Positions 42,152 to 51,231 of a stretch of 64,000 bases of DNA are shown here, in pieces. How positions within the stretch are numbered: the first letter of the stretch is position 1; each line of letters starts with the position of its first letter. The notes beneath the pieces were generated by a model. It made no database searches, was not told the origin of the DNA, and worked only from the letters and a program-made list of their open reading frames with translations. This DNA comes from Chloroflexota bacterium. GTDB taxonomy: Bacteria > Chloroflexota > Anaerolineae > Anaerolineales > UBA11579. The DNA lies in contig VRUJ01000013.1 in assembly GCA_019456165.1 (NCBI GenBank), positions 26,764 to 90,763 on the forward strand. The letters are read 5' to 3'. The position numbers and the translations under genes were made by a program.

Positions 42152-44254
42152 TTACATTTCCAGCAACGGCAGATATGCGCTTACGCGTGTACCCAAATTT
42201 GGAGTCGAAGCTATTTGGAATTTGCCTCCCACTTCATCAGTACGCTCGCGCATTGAAGTAAGCCCAACCCCTGCCTTGCGTACATCCAGAAAACCTACAC
42301 CATCATCGGAAATCTCTACTTCGAGGATCTTGTTTGATGTATCTCCGATTAGCTTGAATGTAACAGAGCAGGTGCGGGCTTGGGCGTGGCGAGAAACATT
42401 AGTAAGCGCCTCTGTGGCGATTCGATAAGCAGCTACTTCAATTGCTGCCGGGAGAACTGGTAATCCCCCATCCGGTTCTAGAACAGCTACCTTCAGGTTA
42501 TTGGCTTCTGCTGGATTAATGTTTAAACCCGCTGCATATTCTGAAACCGCACCTACAAGCCCCAAATCATCTAAAGTTGCTGGGCGAAGATCGTATACCA
42601 ATCTCCTTATTTCGCTAACCGTGTTTTCGGTCTGATCAGCCAATTTATCGAGAATTTGAATAGCTTTCGCCGGATCGGTCTCAAGCAACTGGCGGGCAGC
42701 GGCCATTTTTAACCCCTGGCTGGCAAGGACAGGCCCAAGTCCATCGTGAAGGTCTCTGCGCAGGCGGCGCCTCTCCTCCTCACGCGCAGTCACCAGACGC
42801 AGCCGGGAAAGCTGAAGATCTGTAGTTAATTTTGCTGCTTGAGCGGCAGTCCCCGCCTGACGGGCAATATTCTCCAGAAGAGTTATGTCTTGGCCTCCAA
42901 ATTCTTCCCCAGGAGAGCGCAAAGCTACAACCAGGAACCCAATATTTTCGGCTTGATAAGTGATCGGAAAACGGGTTACTTCCTCAGGGTGTTTTCCGAA
43001 GGATGCGATGATCTGCATATCCTCGCCTTTGCCAAATTCAATTGCACTATAGGGTAATTTTAACGTTTGAGCAATTGTCTCCACTATCCCGGTAAGGGCT
43101 GCTTGAGGTGAAGCGGTATCTTCTAATTGTTGGCCAAGCTTTGTTAACAAGGCCATTGGATTTTCCCGCTCGCCAAACATTATGCGGTTAACTCCGCGTT
43201 GTAAACGTTCACGTAGGGGTTGAAACATTACAGCTATTAAACCTGTTGTAAGGAATGCGATTATTGACCTACTCTGAGCTTGAACCAAGTTCCCAAGATA
43301 TCCAACCGCTACCACATATAATCCTAAAATACTGGCGGACAAGATACCATAAACCAGCGTTCGATTGATGATGATATCAATATCATAAAGCCGGAAGCGC
43401 ATAACAGAGATGGCCAAAGAAATGGGCAAAAATATCAGTGAGAAACTCCAAATGAGTGTGCCTGCGGGAACCCACCAAGGCAGGGCGGTACCAGGAGGCA
43501 ACAACTGCATTCTTGCATATGGGAAAGTAGAAATCCCCATAAATAATATCCACAGCCCCAACCCGTAAACCACCCACTTTGACTGCTGCCGTTCAACATA
43601 TGTGGAATGATTGCGATAGCGGTATATCTGAATAACAATTGCATTGATCAAAACCCCGAGCGCTAGAATTGCGGTGATTAAAACAATCGGGTTGGCTATT
43701 GAATTTACCGAATTTTCGAGAACAATGCCAAGGGGTACGATTGGGATAGCCAATAAAACAAGCCAGCGCGTCCAGGGGAAGATAAATCTGCCATCGGGAA
43801 AAGAGATAATTAAGGCAATTGTTGGCGGCCCAAGGACCAATGAAGCAACCACTAAATATGCATCGCTGGCTAAATCAGGCCAAATTGGGATCAGGGATTC
43901 CAGAGGTCCAGTGAACCCAACTCCATACAACAGCAGAAAGAACGAAAGAAACACTGCCATCCTATCTTTGGGTTTGTGGCGATATAACACGCCTGCAAGA
44001 GTAAGCGATAACAGAGAGGCAGAAATCGATATCAGCACAGATATCAAACTAACGAAAATTAACCAAGGTGCCGAAGGGTCAGATTCAAAATTTGCAAAAT
44101 GAGAAGCAGCCGGTAGCTGCGCAAGATAACCCGGCAATGAAGCCACAAATACGCCCGAAGCGAGGATGGCCAACGTGATCCATGCCAAACGAATAAGGCG
44201 CAGCCAGCGGTCTGTGAAATCTCGCAGAATAAGAGTCTGATTGCTGGTAGTCAT
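42152..44254 (-). CDS. Multi-pass membrane sensor histidine kinase (HisKA_3 type)
   Basis: A 700-residue kinase. About eight to nine hydrophobic segments fill residues 15-340. A GAF domain (about 360-480) follows, then the dimerisation region with REEERRRLRRDLHDGLGPVL (phospho-acceptor His) and a HATPase_c domain with DDGVGF and GVGLTSMRERTDEVGG. It has the NarX/DesK-type kinase core that pairs with the NarL regulator downstream. No dedicated extracytoplasmic sensor is seen, so the signal is probably membrane-borne or read by the GAF. Confidence 0.9.
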   Translation of the reverse strand: MTTSNQTLILRDFTDRWLRLIRLAWITLAILASGVFVASLPGYLAQLPAASHFANFESDPSAPWLIFVSLISVLISISASLLSLTLAGVLYRHKPKDRMAVFLSFFLLLYGVGFTGPLESLIPIWPDLASDAYLVVASLVLGPPTIALIISFPDGRFIFPWTRWLVLLAIPIVPLGIVLENSVNSIANPIVLITAILALGVLINAIVIQIYRYRNHSTYVERQQSKWVVYGLGLWILFMGISTFPYARMQLLPPGTALPWWVPAGTLIWSFSLIFLPISLAISVMRFRLYDIDIIINRTLVYGILSASILGLYVVAVGYLGNLVQAQSRSIIAFLTTGLIAVMFQPLRERLQRGVNRIMFGERENPMALLTKLGQQLEDTASPQAALTGIVETIAQTLKLPYSAIEFGKGEDMQIIASFGKHPEEVTRFPITYQAENIGFLVVALRSPGEEFGGQDITLLENIARQAGTAAQAAKLTTDLQLSRLRLVTAREEERRRLRRDLHDGLGPVLASQGLKMAAARQLLETDPAKAIQILDKLADQTENTVSEIRRLVYDLRPATLDDLGLVGAVSEYAAGLNINPAEANNLKVAVLEPDGGLPVLPAAIEVAAYRIATEALTNVSRHAQARTCSVTFKLIGDTSNKILEVEISDDGVGFLDVRKAGVGLTSMRERTDEVGGKFQIASTPNLGTRVSAYLPLLEM

Positions 44255-44305
44255 GAGGCTTAATCCAGTGTAAGTCTGTTGTAATTCATTCCAAAACCTC
44301 GTACG

Positions 44306-44743
44306 CTAGGTAACTGGTAGATTATGTTTTTGTACAGCTTTACGGTTCTTCCTAATATAAACAAAAGTGGTCGTGGCTACCAGAAGACCGAGAATAATAT
44401 TCGACAAATTAATGAGTTCACCAATAGGCCACAGACTCTGACATGGTGAAGGGCAGAATAAGATGGCAGTAGCTAAACCAATACCGAAATTAAATAACAA
44501 ATTAAATAGACTCAGGACGATGAGACCCCAACGCCTGGCGTATGCTGCAGCCAGCAGCGCCCAAAACCATATACCAAATATTATCAGGTTTGGAACTGCA
44601 ATATTTAAGGTTAAATCAAAGTCCGCAGGCATTATTTCCCCGTAGACATAGCGAAAATCGAATAATGCGCGGGCGACATAATCCATCAAGCCGATTATGT
44701 TCACAATTATGACACCTGCTAGGGAAGTATAGAATTTCTTCAT
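44306..44743 (-). CDS. Hypothetical membrane protein
   Basis: A 145-residue protein with four hydrophobic segments and a basic C-terminus. It resembles the protein at 45392-45805: both start MKK(F/W)(Y)TSL, carry an ARALFD or GRAFLD motif in the first segment, and have a paired-cysteine segment (LFCPSPCQS here, LCPPWEGC there) before the last helix. Function unknown; probably paralogous and of one local family. Confidence 0.55.
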   Translation of the reverse strand: MKKFYTSLAGVIIVNIIGLMDYVARALFDFRYVYGEIMPADFDLTLNIAVPNLIIFGIWFWALLAAAYARRWGLIVLSLFNLLFNFGIGLATAILFCPSPCQSLWPIGELINLSNIILGLLVATTTFVYIRKNRKAVQKHNLPVT

Positions 44744-44887
44744 GCGTTTATATGACTACTATCTATTATATGCCAAAAAGTTAGGAGCAGAAAAGCCTGG
44801 GCTTTGAAATATTGTTTGGGATTTTTTTAAATCCAGATCAATAATCGCTCTCCATCTAAAATTTGTGAGCAATATAATTAATACCGA

Positions 44888-45382
44888 TCACACCGATTTC
44901 CAAAGATTATATCCAAAGCCGATGAACCCCAACCCGAATGCCACTGAGCCCACCGTGAATAACATAATGTCTAGGCTTACCAAAATAATACCGGTGAATC
45001 CGATCAACGGCGAGGCTATCCACATCCAGGCAGCCCAACGCGGGAAATTGCCGGTTTGTAATGCAACCACAGCCAAAATGATCAACCCGAGGGCATAAAC
45101 CATGCCAGTGAGTTCGATAACAATATCAAGGTTCAACAATATGCTGCCGGCTACTGCGAGCATAAAACCTATCTGAGCCTGGTTCCCTTCTACTTCTTTT
45201 TGAAAGCGGTTGATGCCCGCCAAAGCGATCAGGGATGTGAGCAGGGAGATTATTGCTATCCAAAAAGGAACCGGGGGCTGGGTTTGCCCCATGATCGTTA
45301 CAGCTGCCCCGGAAATCCCAGCCAAGAATGCGGCTGCCCCGCTCCAACGAAAGAAAATAGAATTAGTCATCATTATCTTCAT
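44888..45382 (-). CDS. Hypothetical membrane protein
   Basis: A 164-residue protein with five hydrophobic segments and short loops; few charged residues. No family recognised. It lies 9 bases after the neighbouring membrane-protein gene on the same strand, within a run of similar small proteins. Confidence 0.5.
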   Translation of the reverse strand: MKIMMTNSIFFRWSGAAAFLAGISGAAVTIMGQTQPPVPFWIAIISLLTSLIALAGINRFQKEVEGNQAQIGFMLAVAGSILLNLDIVIELTGMVYALGLIILAVVALQTGNFPRWAAWMWIASPLIGFTGIILVSLDIMLFTVGSVAFGLGFIGFGYNLWKSV

Positions 45383-45391
45383 TTACGATAA

Positions 45392-45805
45392 TCATTCATT
45401 AGTTTTGTTTTGTCTCAGATATAAGACAATGGATAACATTGCCAGAACCCCAGTAATCACATTCGACCAATTCCACGGCCAGGCATTCGGCCATCCCTCG
45501 CAACCTTCCCAGGGTGGGCACAAAAAGAAGTACGTTGATAACCCTAAAGTGACATCCAGCAGAAAGACCAAAACCAGGCTGGTGATCAATCCTTTTCGGC
45601 TGCCTTGGAGAGCTGCAAGTAAACCCCAAATCCATAGCCCAGCCAGAGCCAGGTAAGTCAATGCCATGGGTGTATCCCAGTTACCCAAAGGGTCTTGGGC
45701 TGGATATTCCCAGCGCCAATCGAGAAAAGCGCGCCCCATAAAAGACAGAAATGCGATAACAGAGAGCGTGATCGCTCCATTTAGGGATGTAAACCATTTT
45801 TTCAT
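45392..45805 (-). CDS. Hypothetical membrane protein, paralogue of 44306-44743
   Basis: A 137-residue protein with four hydrophobic segments and the LCPPWEGC segment. I place the start at 45805, where AGGAG lies upstream and the ATG overlaps the stop of the methyltransferase (ATGA). A longer in-frame start at 45856 would run deep into that gene. Confidence 0.55.
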   Translation of the reverse strand: MKKWFTSLNGAITLSVIAFLSFMGRAFLDWRWEYPAQDPLGNWDTPMALTYLALAGLWIWGLLAALQGSRKGLITSLVLVFLLDVTLGLSTYFFLCPPWEGCEGWPNAWPWNWSNVITGVLAMLSIVLYLRQNKTNE

Positions 45806-46404
45806 CTTATTTCTCCTTTGCGGGTCATTAGATAAGCCGCGAATCCCGGCGGCCATTTAGAAAAATCAATCTCTCCTGCAATGCGTTCAATCTCAAAATA
45901 CTCTCCAAAGCGTTCTTCAATCTCTCCTGAATAAAACGCAACGTCAAAGAATGGAATAAGTTTCTCCCACCAACGCATGGGGTATTCAAAGCCCCAAAGT
46001 AAAAATAGACTGCCTGGTTGGGTTAGCGGAAGAATATTCTGAACATACAACTCTCGTTGTGGTAATCGCAGACTATCCAAGACGCCATAATCAAGTAAAA
46101 AATCAAATGTGCCAGAAACTTTTTTTAGGTCCGTCAATTCGTCAATCATGAAATTTACTTTCACATTCGCTTCTTTTGCCCGAGATTGTGCTTTATCAAT
46201 GGCAGCTGAGGCATAATCAACACCGGTAGCCTCGAATCCATTCTGAGCGAGGTAAATAGTGTTAGCTCCCGCTCCGCATCCCAGGTCTATGGCGCGGCCC
46301 GGTTTTATGCGCCCGCTCTCCACCAATTGAACCAGTTCATGACGGGCTCCAATATCCCAGGGTGCTCGAAAATAACGATAAACCACCTCATAGAACCATT
46401 TCAT
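45802..46404 (-). CDS. SAM-dependent methyltransferase
   Basis: A 200-residue class I methyltransferase. Motif I is AIDLGCGAGANTIYLA near residue 40, followed by TGVDYASAAIDKA (acidic end of strand 2) and FDFLLDYGVLDSL. It resembles the thiopurine/tellurite-resistance (TehB/UbiE) kind of proteins. Substrate unknown. It overlaps the next membrane-protein gene by four bases. Confidence 0.75.
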   Translation of the reverse strand: MKWFYEVVYRYFRAPWDIGARHELVQLVESGRIKPGRAIDLGCGAGANTIYLAQNGFEATGVDYASAAIDKAQSRAKEANVKVNFMIDELTDLKKVSGTFDFLLDYGVLDSLRLPQRELYVQNILPLTQPGSLFLLWGFEYPMRWWEKLIPFFDVAFYSGEIEERFGEYFEIERIAGEIDFSKWPPGFAAYLMTRKGEIR

Positions 46405-46418
46405 AAATCACCAATCCT

Positions 46419-47048
46419 TCATTCCCTGCGGTACAGGTTGATACCAACAACTATCATCCATACCCAGAATAAAACGTATGGAGCGAATGCTATTTGGGAT
46501 GTCCAGAAGAATCGAGCGGTGAACAACCCAATTGCCAGAGCCAAGCTGCTCCACCCCAACCATTTCGGAAAATTCTTTGACTGGTTGAATAGCAGACCGG
46601 CTGCAAGCACCATGCTGCCATACGATACCCAGGTGTTGGCGAAGTTGAGATTGCCTTGATCGAACAACATCCTGGCTATCTGCGGATCCAGATTTTCATT
46701 GATGCGGAACATGGCTAAAGCCCAACCACCCGCACCGCTGATTGCAGAAGTCGTAACTAATCCCGAACCGAGGACGATTGCTACCAACCAACGATTTTCA
46801 CCCTCTTCGGAGTTGAACTCTTGCCAAAGGGCTCCTAAAAACCAAAGAAATACGACCAGTGAAAGCACCGAAAGATATTCCCCGATTGTGAATAGGGAAG
46901 GGTCTCGGTTTTGGAAAAACGCTAAAATCGAATCTGTGCCATCTGCAAAGGCAGGTTCCATTCCTCCTACTTGTATCAGTCCTTGGGCAGTCATCTGCAA
47001 GATGGGGAAGGCAATCCCAGCTAATGCTCCAATTTTCTTCAAAGACAT
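46419..47048 (-). CDS. Hypothetical membrane protein (DUF4386-like)
   Basis: A 209-residue protein with about six hydrophobic segments: an N-terminal one, two in the middle and three near the C-terminus. The general form, with a large extracytoplasmic loop near residues 25-50, is like DUF4386 proteins, but this is an impression rather than a motif. It follows a cytochrome c gene. Confidence 0.5.
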   Translation of the reverse strand: MSLKKIGALAGIAFPILQMTAQGLIQVGGMEPAFADGTDSILAFFQNRDPSLFTIGEYLSVLSLVVFLWFLGALWQEFNSEEGENRWLVAIVLGSGLVTTSAISGAGGWALAMFRINENLDPQIARMLFDQGNLNFANTWVSYGSMVLAAGLLFNQSKNFPKWLGWSSLALAIGLFTARFFWTSQIAFAPYVLFWVWMIVVGINLYRRE

Positions 47049-47156
47049 CTTCGTATCTCCTTCTCTTCACTATTGTTCATTTCACTAAACTTGGAATCTC
47101 TTCTGAAAGGTGTACCGGGAGATGATTATGCGCCATCTCCCGGCAAGTTTATTAAA

Positions 47157-48056
47157 TCACTCGCTCGTGGCCAATGACGGAAGAGATTGCAAATAGAGGA
47201 ATATTGCCGTTAGCTGATCATCCGTCGCTAGCCCCATGGTCTCCCAGGGCATAAACTCTGGATTAAGCTCACGGTTGTAGGGGTCGGTTCCTGTGCGTAA
47301 TGTTGCTATGAAATCTGCCTCTGACCAACCTACCAATACCCCCCCAGGGGTAAGATTAGGTGCAGACGGTGAATCCGGGTTTGAGGGTTTTCCGCCAGAG
47401 AGTTCTGAGCCATGACAAGAACGGCAATCACTGATCGTTGCCAGGTATTCACCATACGCGGCAGTAACACCCGGCGTTGGTACACTTGGCGGTGAACTTT
47501 CGTGGTCAATCAACTCTGCGGCAAGGAAATCCCCAAATGCCCCGAAACCTGCAAGTACATATGCAATCAGGGACAAAGATTTATCTCCCAATTGGTTATC
47601 GACCGCGGGAACGCTTTTTACATAAGCAATAATATCGCCTAGGTCGCCTTCGCTTAGGTAGTAGAATCCCCCCGCAGGCATGATCATCAACGGGTTACCG
47701 TCAATATTCACCCCATGGCGTATGGCTCTTATCCAATCCTCATCGCCATAGGTCCCTCCTACACCGCCTTCACCTGAGGTTAGATTTGAGGCCGGAATAG
47801 AACCCAATGCAGGATCTTCAAAAAAGGCTGTTCCTGCAAGATCATCGCCATGGCAGCCTGTACAAAGCATCAAGACCCAGTGTTCCCCGCGCTCGATGGC
47901 TCCTTCGTCGGATGGAATCGCGAATGTCTGTACTTGAATGTCATAAGTTTTGTTTATGCGCCCCCTGACGCTAATATTCAGCCCTACGACAATAATTAGA
48001 ACTAAACCCAACAAACCCCCAACAACAATGCCGATCCATTTTAAAGCTTTCTTCAT
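47157..48056 (-). CDS. Membrane-anchored di-heme cytochrome c
   Basis: A 299-residue protein with one N-terminal membrane anchor (WIGIVVGGLLGLVLIIVVGL) and two cytochrome c domains outside. The heme motifs are CTGCH near residue 62 and CRSCH near residue 212. Each is followed by a class I pattern: MIMPAGGFYYLSEGDLGDIIAYVKS in the first and FMPWETMGLATDDQLTAIFLYLQS in the second, giving candidate methionine ligands. It resembles electron carriers of dehydrogenase complexes. No partner dehydrogenase is adjacent. GAGATG spacing is normal. Confidence 0.9.
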   Translation of the reverse strand: MKKALKWIGIVVGGLLGLVLIIVVGLNISVRGRINKTYDIQVQTFAIPSDEGAIERGEHWVLMLCTGCHGDDLAGTAFFEDPALGSIPASNLTSGEGGVGGTYGDEDWIRAIRHGVNIDGNPLMIMPAGGFYYLSEGDLGDIIAYVKSVPAVDNQLGDKSLSLIAYVLAGFGAFGDFLAAELIDHESSPPSVPTPGVTAAYGEYLATISDCRSCHGSELSGGKPSNPDSPSAPNLTPGGVLVGWSEADFIATLRTGTDPYNRELNPEFMPWETMGLATDDQLTAIFLYLQSLPSLATSE

Positions 48057-48120
48057 CTCCTACTTCTCCTTTTGATTAATTAAATTTGGCCAATACTTGT
48101 TATCAGATTTGTGATGCAAT

Positions 48121-48738
48121 CTAATTTGCTTGCTTATACAACCAGAAACTCACTGCAACTAACCAAACTACTGCGAAAACCAAGACAATATATCCAATCG
48201 GAGAGATAAGCCCGATAGCCACTACCCCACTCGGCCAACCCATCCACTTGGGTAAAGAATTTGAAAGCTGTGCCATTATCGCGGCAGCCCCGATAAAGAC
48301 CGCTAACATAAAGGCGGCCATCTGCCCTAAGATGAAACCAAAAAGGTCATACAGCAACACCGCCGCCTCGGGGCTGATTCCACCTACTGCGCTGGCCCGC
48401 ATGCCAGCACTTTGCATTGCGGTGAACCCCGCTGAGATGGCGATGCCTGATGCAACCCCACCTCCAAAACCAATCATTGATAGCCGCCCATCTCCACTTT
48501 CTTGCCTACTAAAAAATGAATATACGCTACCCGCAAACCAGATCAGGAGAATCCCGGAATATAACCCCAGGAAACCTCCCGTCATTGACCGCATAGGGTT
48601 ATCGCCAAATATTTCGACTGCTCGCTCTGGGGATGGCAGAAAATCAAAAGCTCCAAAGATCACAGTCGCAACGATCATCAGCAGGACCGCTCCGGTGCCA
48701 GTGAGCGGCGCAAATTTCTCTAAACGCGAATTATTCAT
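48121..48738 (-). CDS. Hypothetical membrane protein
   Basis: A 205-residue protein with six hydrophobic segments, glycine- and alanine-rich. I place the start at 48738, where GGAGG lies five bases upstream; a longer frame up to 48816 lacks a ribosome site. First gene of the minus-strand run that ends in the kinase/regulator pair. No family recognised. Confidence 0.5.
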   Translation of the reverse strand: MNNSRLEKFAPLTGTGAVLLMIVATVIFGAFDFLPSPERAVEIFGDNPMRSMTGGFLGLYSGILLIWFAGSVYSFFSRQESGDGRLSMIGFGGGVASGIAISAGFTAMQSAGMRASAVGGISPEAAVLLYDLFGFILGQMAAFMLAVFIGAAAIMAQLSNSLPKWMGWPSGVVAIGLISPIGYIVLVFAVVWLVAVSFWLYKQAN

Positions 48739-49307
48739 CTCAGCCTCCAAATTAATTTTTAGTTGAACTAACTTGACCAACAACCACATTCTATAAAATC
48801 CCCGTTTTATTGTCATGGGAGCAACGTCCCAATTTATGTCCTATTTTGGTATGGGAGTAGATGAGGCTGGTTCATCATTCGTACAGCGTGTTGAGCGGAT
48901 TTGAAGAGACGAAGGACTGAAAGTGTCCCAAAAACATCCTAAGCGAGAATGTCTGTAGCTCTATGATGGTTCGGTGATACGATTGCGCCCTGAATATCCC
49001 AAACCAAGAAAGGCGAATTAGTTATTCATCGAAAACCGACTGATTAAGAGTTATCAGCAATACTGTCCACCTAGTATCTTATATTCCATTGTGTCCACTT
49101 TCACTTGGTACTAAAAATGGGAGCTTGACACATAATTTCCATTGTTTCCATAGTTTCCATGGTATTTGCAGCAGATTTGCAGCAGCACATTAAATAAGAA
49201 GGTGATTTCACTTCAATAAGATTATGCCTATCCTCTTAACTGTCAGCTTCAAAAAGGCTACTAAAGCATATAATTAATCTAAGTTGGTAGGGAATCAAAT
49301 AAATAGA
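48739..49307. other. Long intergenic region with dispersed repeat
   Basis: About 570 bases without a recognised gene. It holds the second copy of the dispersed repeat (49143-49211) and two TGTCCAC direct repeats near 49063-49096. No promoter with both boxes could be assigned; the rest shows nothing identifiable and may be decayed mobile DNA. Confidence 0.5.
49143..49211 (+). repeat. Dispersed repeat, copy 2
   Basis: Direct copy of 41291-41348 with an internal 11-base tandem duplication (ATTTGCAGCAG). It lies in the intergenic region between the 5' end of the membrane/cytochrome cluster and the 3' end of the trehalose synthase gene. Confidence 0.75.
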
Positions 49308-50921
49308 TTAAAATTTCATCCAACAATAACCATACCCCTCGATTTCGATTACCATTTTCTGTTTATTACTTTTGTAATCGAGTTTTCCCAATAATAACTG
49401 CGGTTTGTTATTTTCTTCCGGTAATTTTATCTTTATTGACTCTCTATTTGAAGATAGATTATTTAATATGAGTAAGCGTTCAGCTTCATTTTGGCGCCAA
49501 AATACTGCCACTGCAGGGTTTCTCTCTTCCACCCAGGTGAAATCACCCCAACTAAATGCCTTATGTTGGCTACGAACCGCGATCATCTGCCGGATAGTAT
49601 TGAAAAGAGATTCCGGATCATCACTTTGGGCTGTCACATTGACTCGGGATGGCGCATATTTTTCGCTATCCAGCACCGGTGCATAGGGTGAATTGCTTTT
49701 GGAAAAACCTCCATTGGGTGCATCCTCCCACTGCATTGGGGTGCGTACACCGTTGCGGTCGGGTAGCCAAATATTATCACCCATTCCGATTTCATCTCCA
49801 TAATACAATGTGGGAGATCCCGGTAAAGTAAAAAGAAGTGAAAATGCTAGTTCTATCTTTTGGCGGTTGTTATTCAGCAGGGGAGCCAGACGGCGGCGGA
49901 TACCCAGATTCTGGCGCATGCGCGGCTCAGGGGCGTATTCCTGCCACATCCATTGGCGGTCCTCTTCCGTGGCCATCTCAAGTGTAAGTTCATCGTGGTT
50001 GCGCAGGAAAGTACACCACTGCGTATTGTTGGAAAGGGCAGGAGTGCGCGCTATGATATTTTCGAGAGGAGATTTGCTTTGTTTATGAAGAGCAATGTAC
50101 ATGTGCAACATCAGTGGGAAATGGAAAGCCATATGAAATTCATCCCCATTGCCAAAATAAGTCTGTATATCCTCCGGCCACCCGTTGGCTTCAGAGAGCA
50201 GAATGCGGTCGGGGTAGTGTTGTTCCATGAAGGCACGCAGCTTTTTCATGTAGGCATGGGTTTCGGGTAAGTTTTCGCAGTTCGTCCCTTCTCGCTCGAA
50301 CAAGTACGGCACGGCATCCACACGGAAGCCGTCCACGCCCAAATCCAGCCAGAACTTAGCGATGGATAACATTTCCTCTTGCACTTTTGGGTTATCGAAA
50401 TTCAGGTCGGGTTGTGATTTGTAGAAGCGATGCCAATAATATTGTCCGGCCTTCTCGTCCCATGTCCAATTAGATTCTTCCACATCTAGGAAGATGATCC
50501 GGGCTTGTTGGTATTTCTCATCCGTGTCATTCCATACATAGTAATCCCTGTAAGGCGATTCGGGGTTTTTCCGAGCTGCCTGGAACCAGGGGTGCCTGTC
50601 TGAGGTGTGGTTGAGCACCAAGTCAGTGATGATGCGCATGCCTCGTTTGTGTACAGCATCTACCAAAGCTTTGAAATCATCGAGTGTTCCATAATCAGGG
50701 TGGATATTGTAATAATCCGCGATATCGTAACCGTCATCTTTAAGTGGAGAAGGGTAGGTTGGCAGCAGCCAGATACAGTTAACCCCAAGAGTTTGTAGAT
50801 AATCCAGCTTTTCGATCACTCCTCCCAAGTCGCCGTGACCGTTTCCATTGCTGTCGCGGTACGCCCGCACATACAATTCGTAAAAAACTGCATCCTTGTA
50901 CCATAGAGAGTTGTCGGGCAT
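49308..50921 (-). CDS. treS: Trehalose synthase (maltose alpha-D-glucosyltransferase), GH13
   Basis: A 537-residue GH13 enzyme that interconverts maltose and trehalose in the cytoplasm. The opening [20 protein letters not shown] and the segment [11 protein letters not shown] after the catalytic region are the marks of TreS. Catalytic residues are visible: nucleophile Asp in GFRVDAVPY, acid Glu in LLSEANGW, and Asp in FLRNHDEL. Length fits forms without a fused kinase. A TTCACA-N17-TATAAT promoter precedes it (50959-50987). It is divergent from lacI, with about 310 bases between. Confidence 0.9.
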   Translation of the reverse strand: MPDNSLWYKDAVFYELYVRAYRDSNGNGHGDLGGVIEKLDYLQTLGVNCIWLLPTYPSPLKDDGYDIADYYNIHPDYGTLDDFKALVDAVHKRGMRIITDLVLNHTSDRHPWFQAARKNPESPYRDYYVWNDTDEKYQQARIIFLDVEESNWTWDEKAGQYYWHRFYKSQPDLNFDNPKVQEEMLSIAKFWLDLGVDGFRVDAVPYLFEREGTNCENLPETHAYMKKLRAFMEQHYPDRILLSEANGWPEDIQTYFGNGDEFHMAFHFPLMLHMYIALHKQSKSPLENIIARTPALSNNTQWCTFLRNHDELTLEMATEEDRQWMWQEYAPEPRMRQNLGIRRRLAPLLNNNRQKIELAFSLLFTLPGSPTLYYGDEIGMGDNIWLPDRNGVRTPMQWEDAPNGGFSKSNSPYAPVLDSEKYAPSRVNVTAQSDDPESLFNTIRQMIAVRSQHKAFSWGDFTWVEERNPAVAVFWRQNEAERLLILNNLSSNRESIKIKLPEENNKPQLLLGKLDYKSNKQKMVIEIEGYGYCWMKF

Positions 50922-50958
50922 AGAACTTCGTTGTCCTTAATAACAGTATGGTGAGCGT

Positions 50959-50987
50959 ATTATAGCGGAAAATCTAGGGATTGTGAA
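50959..50987 (-). promoter_or_regulatory. Probable promoter of treS
   Basis: On the minus strand, TTCACA (50982-50987) and TATAAT (50959-50964) are separated by 17 bases, about 40 bases before the treS start. Confidence 0.6.
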
Positions 50988-51141
50988 AATTCCTGCGCGT
51001 AACTGTAATAAATTTGGTGGGTTTTCTAGTTTCCACTGTTCTAACCCATTCCACAGGAGGTTTCATAACCAGAACTCCCCCCACAGGTGGTGGTGAATAA
51101 TCGCCAACCAAATTTTGGAGAGTATTTCCCCCGCGGGCCTA

Positions 51142-51170
51142 TTGACAATGGCGTCTGATTTTGCTATACT
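51142..51170 (+). promoter_or_regulatory. Strong sigma-70 promoter of the LacI-type regulator
   Basis: TTGACA (51142-51147) and TATACT (51165-51170) at 17-base spacing, close to consensus. The palindrome 51174-51189 lies directly downstream of the -10 box. Confidence 0.82.
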
Positions 51171-51173
51171 AAA

Positions 51174-51189
51174 ATGAAAGAGCTTTCAT
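51174..51189. promoter_or_regulatory. Palindromic operator, probable LacI-family site
   Basis: ATGAAAGAGCTTTCAT, arms ATGAAA and TTTCAT around four bases, close to the TGAAAGCGCTTTCA-type operators of the LacI/CcpA family. A second overlapping perfect palindrome CTTTCATGAAAG (51183-51194) follows. The place just after the -10 box would block transcription, so autorepression by the encoded regulator is likely. Confidence 0.7.
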
Positions 51190-51231
51190 GAAAGCAGAAC
51201 AAAGAATTTGCTGATATATGGAAATTTGGTG

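Noticed and set aside
48817..49142. A degraded transposase before the repeat
   Set aside because: Fragments with TGTCCAC repeats were noted, but no frame gave a recognisable transposase segment.
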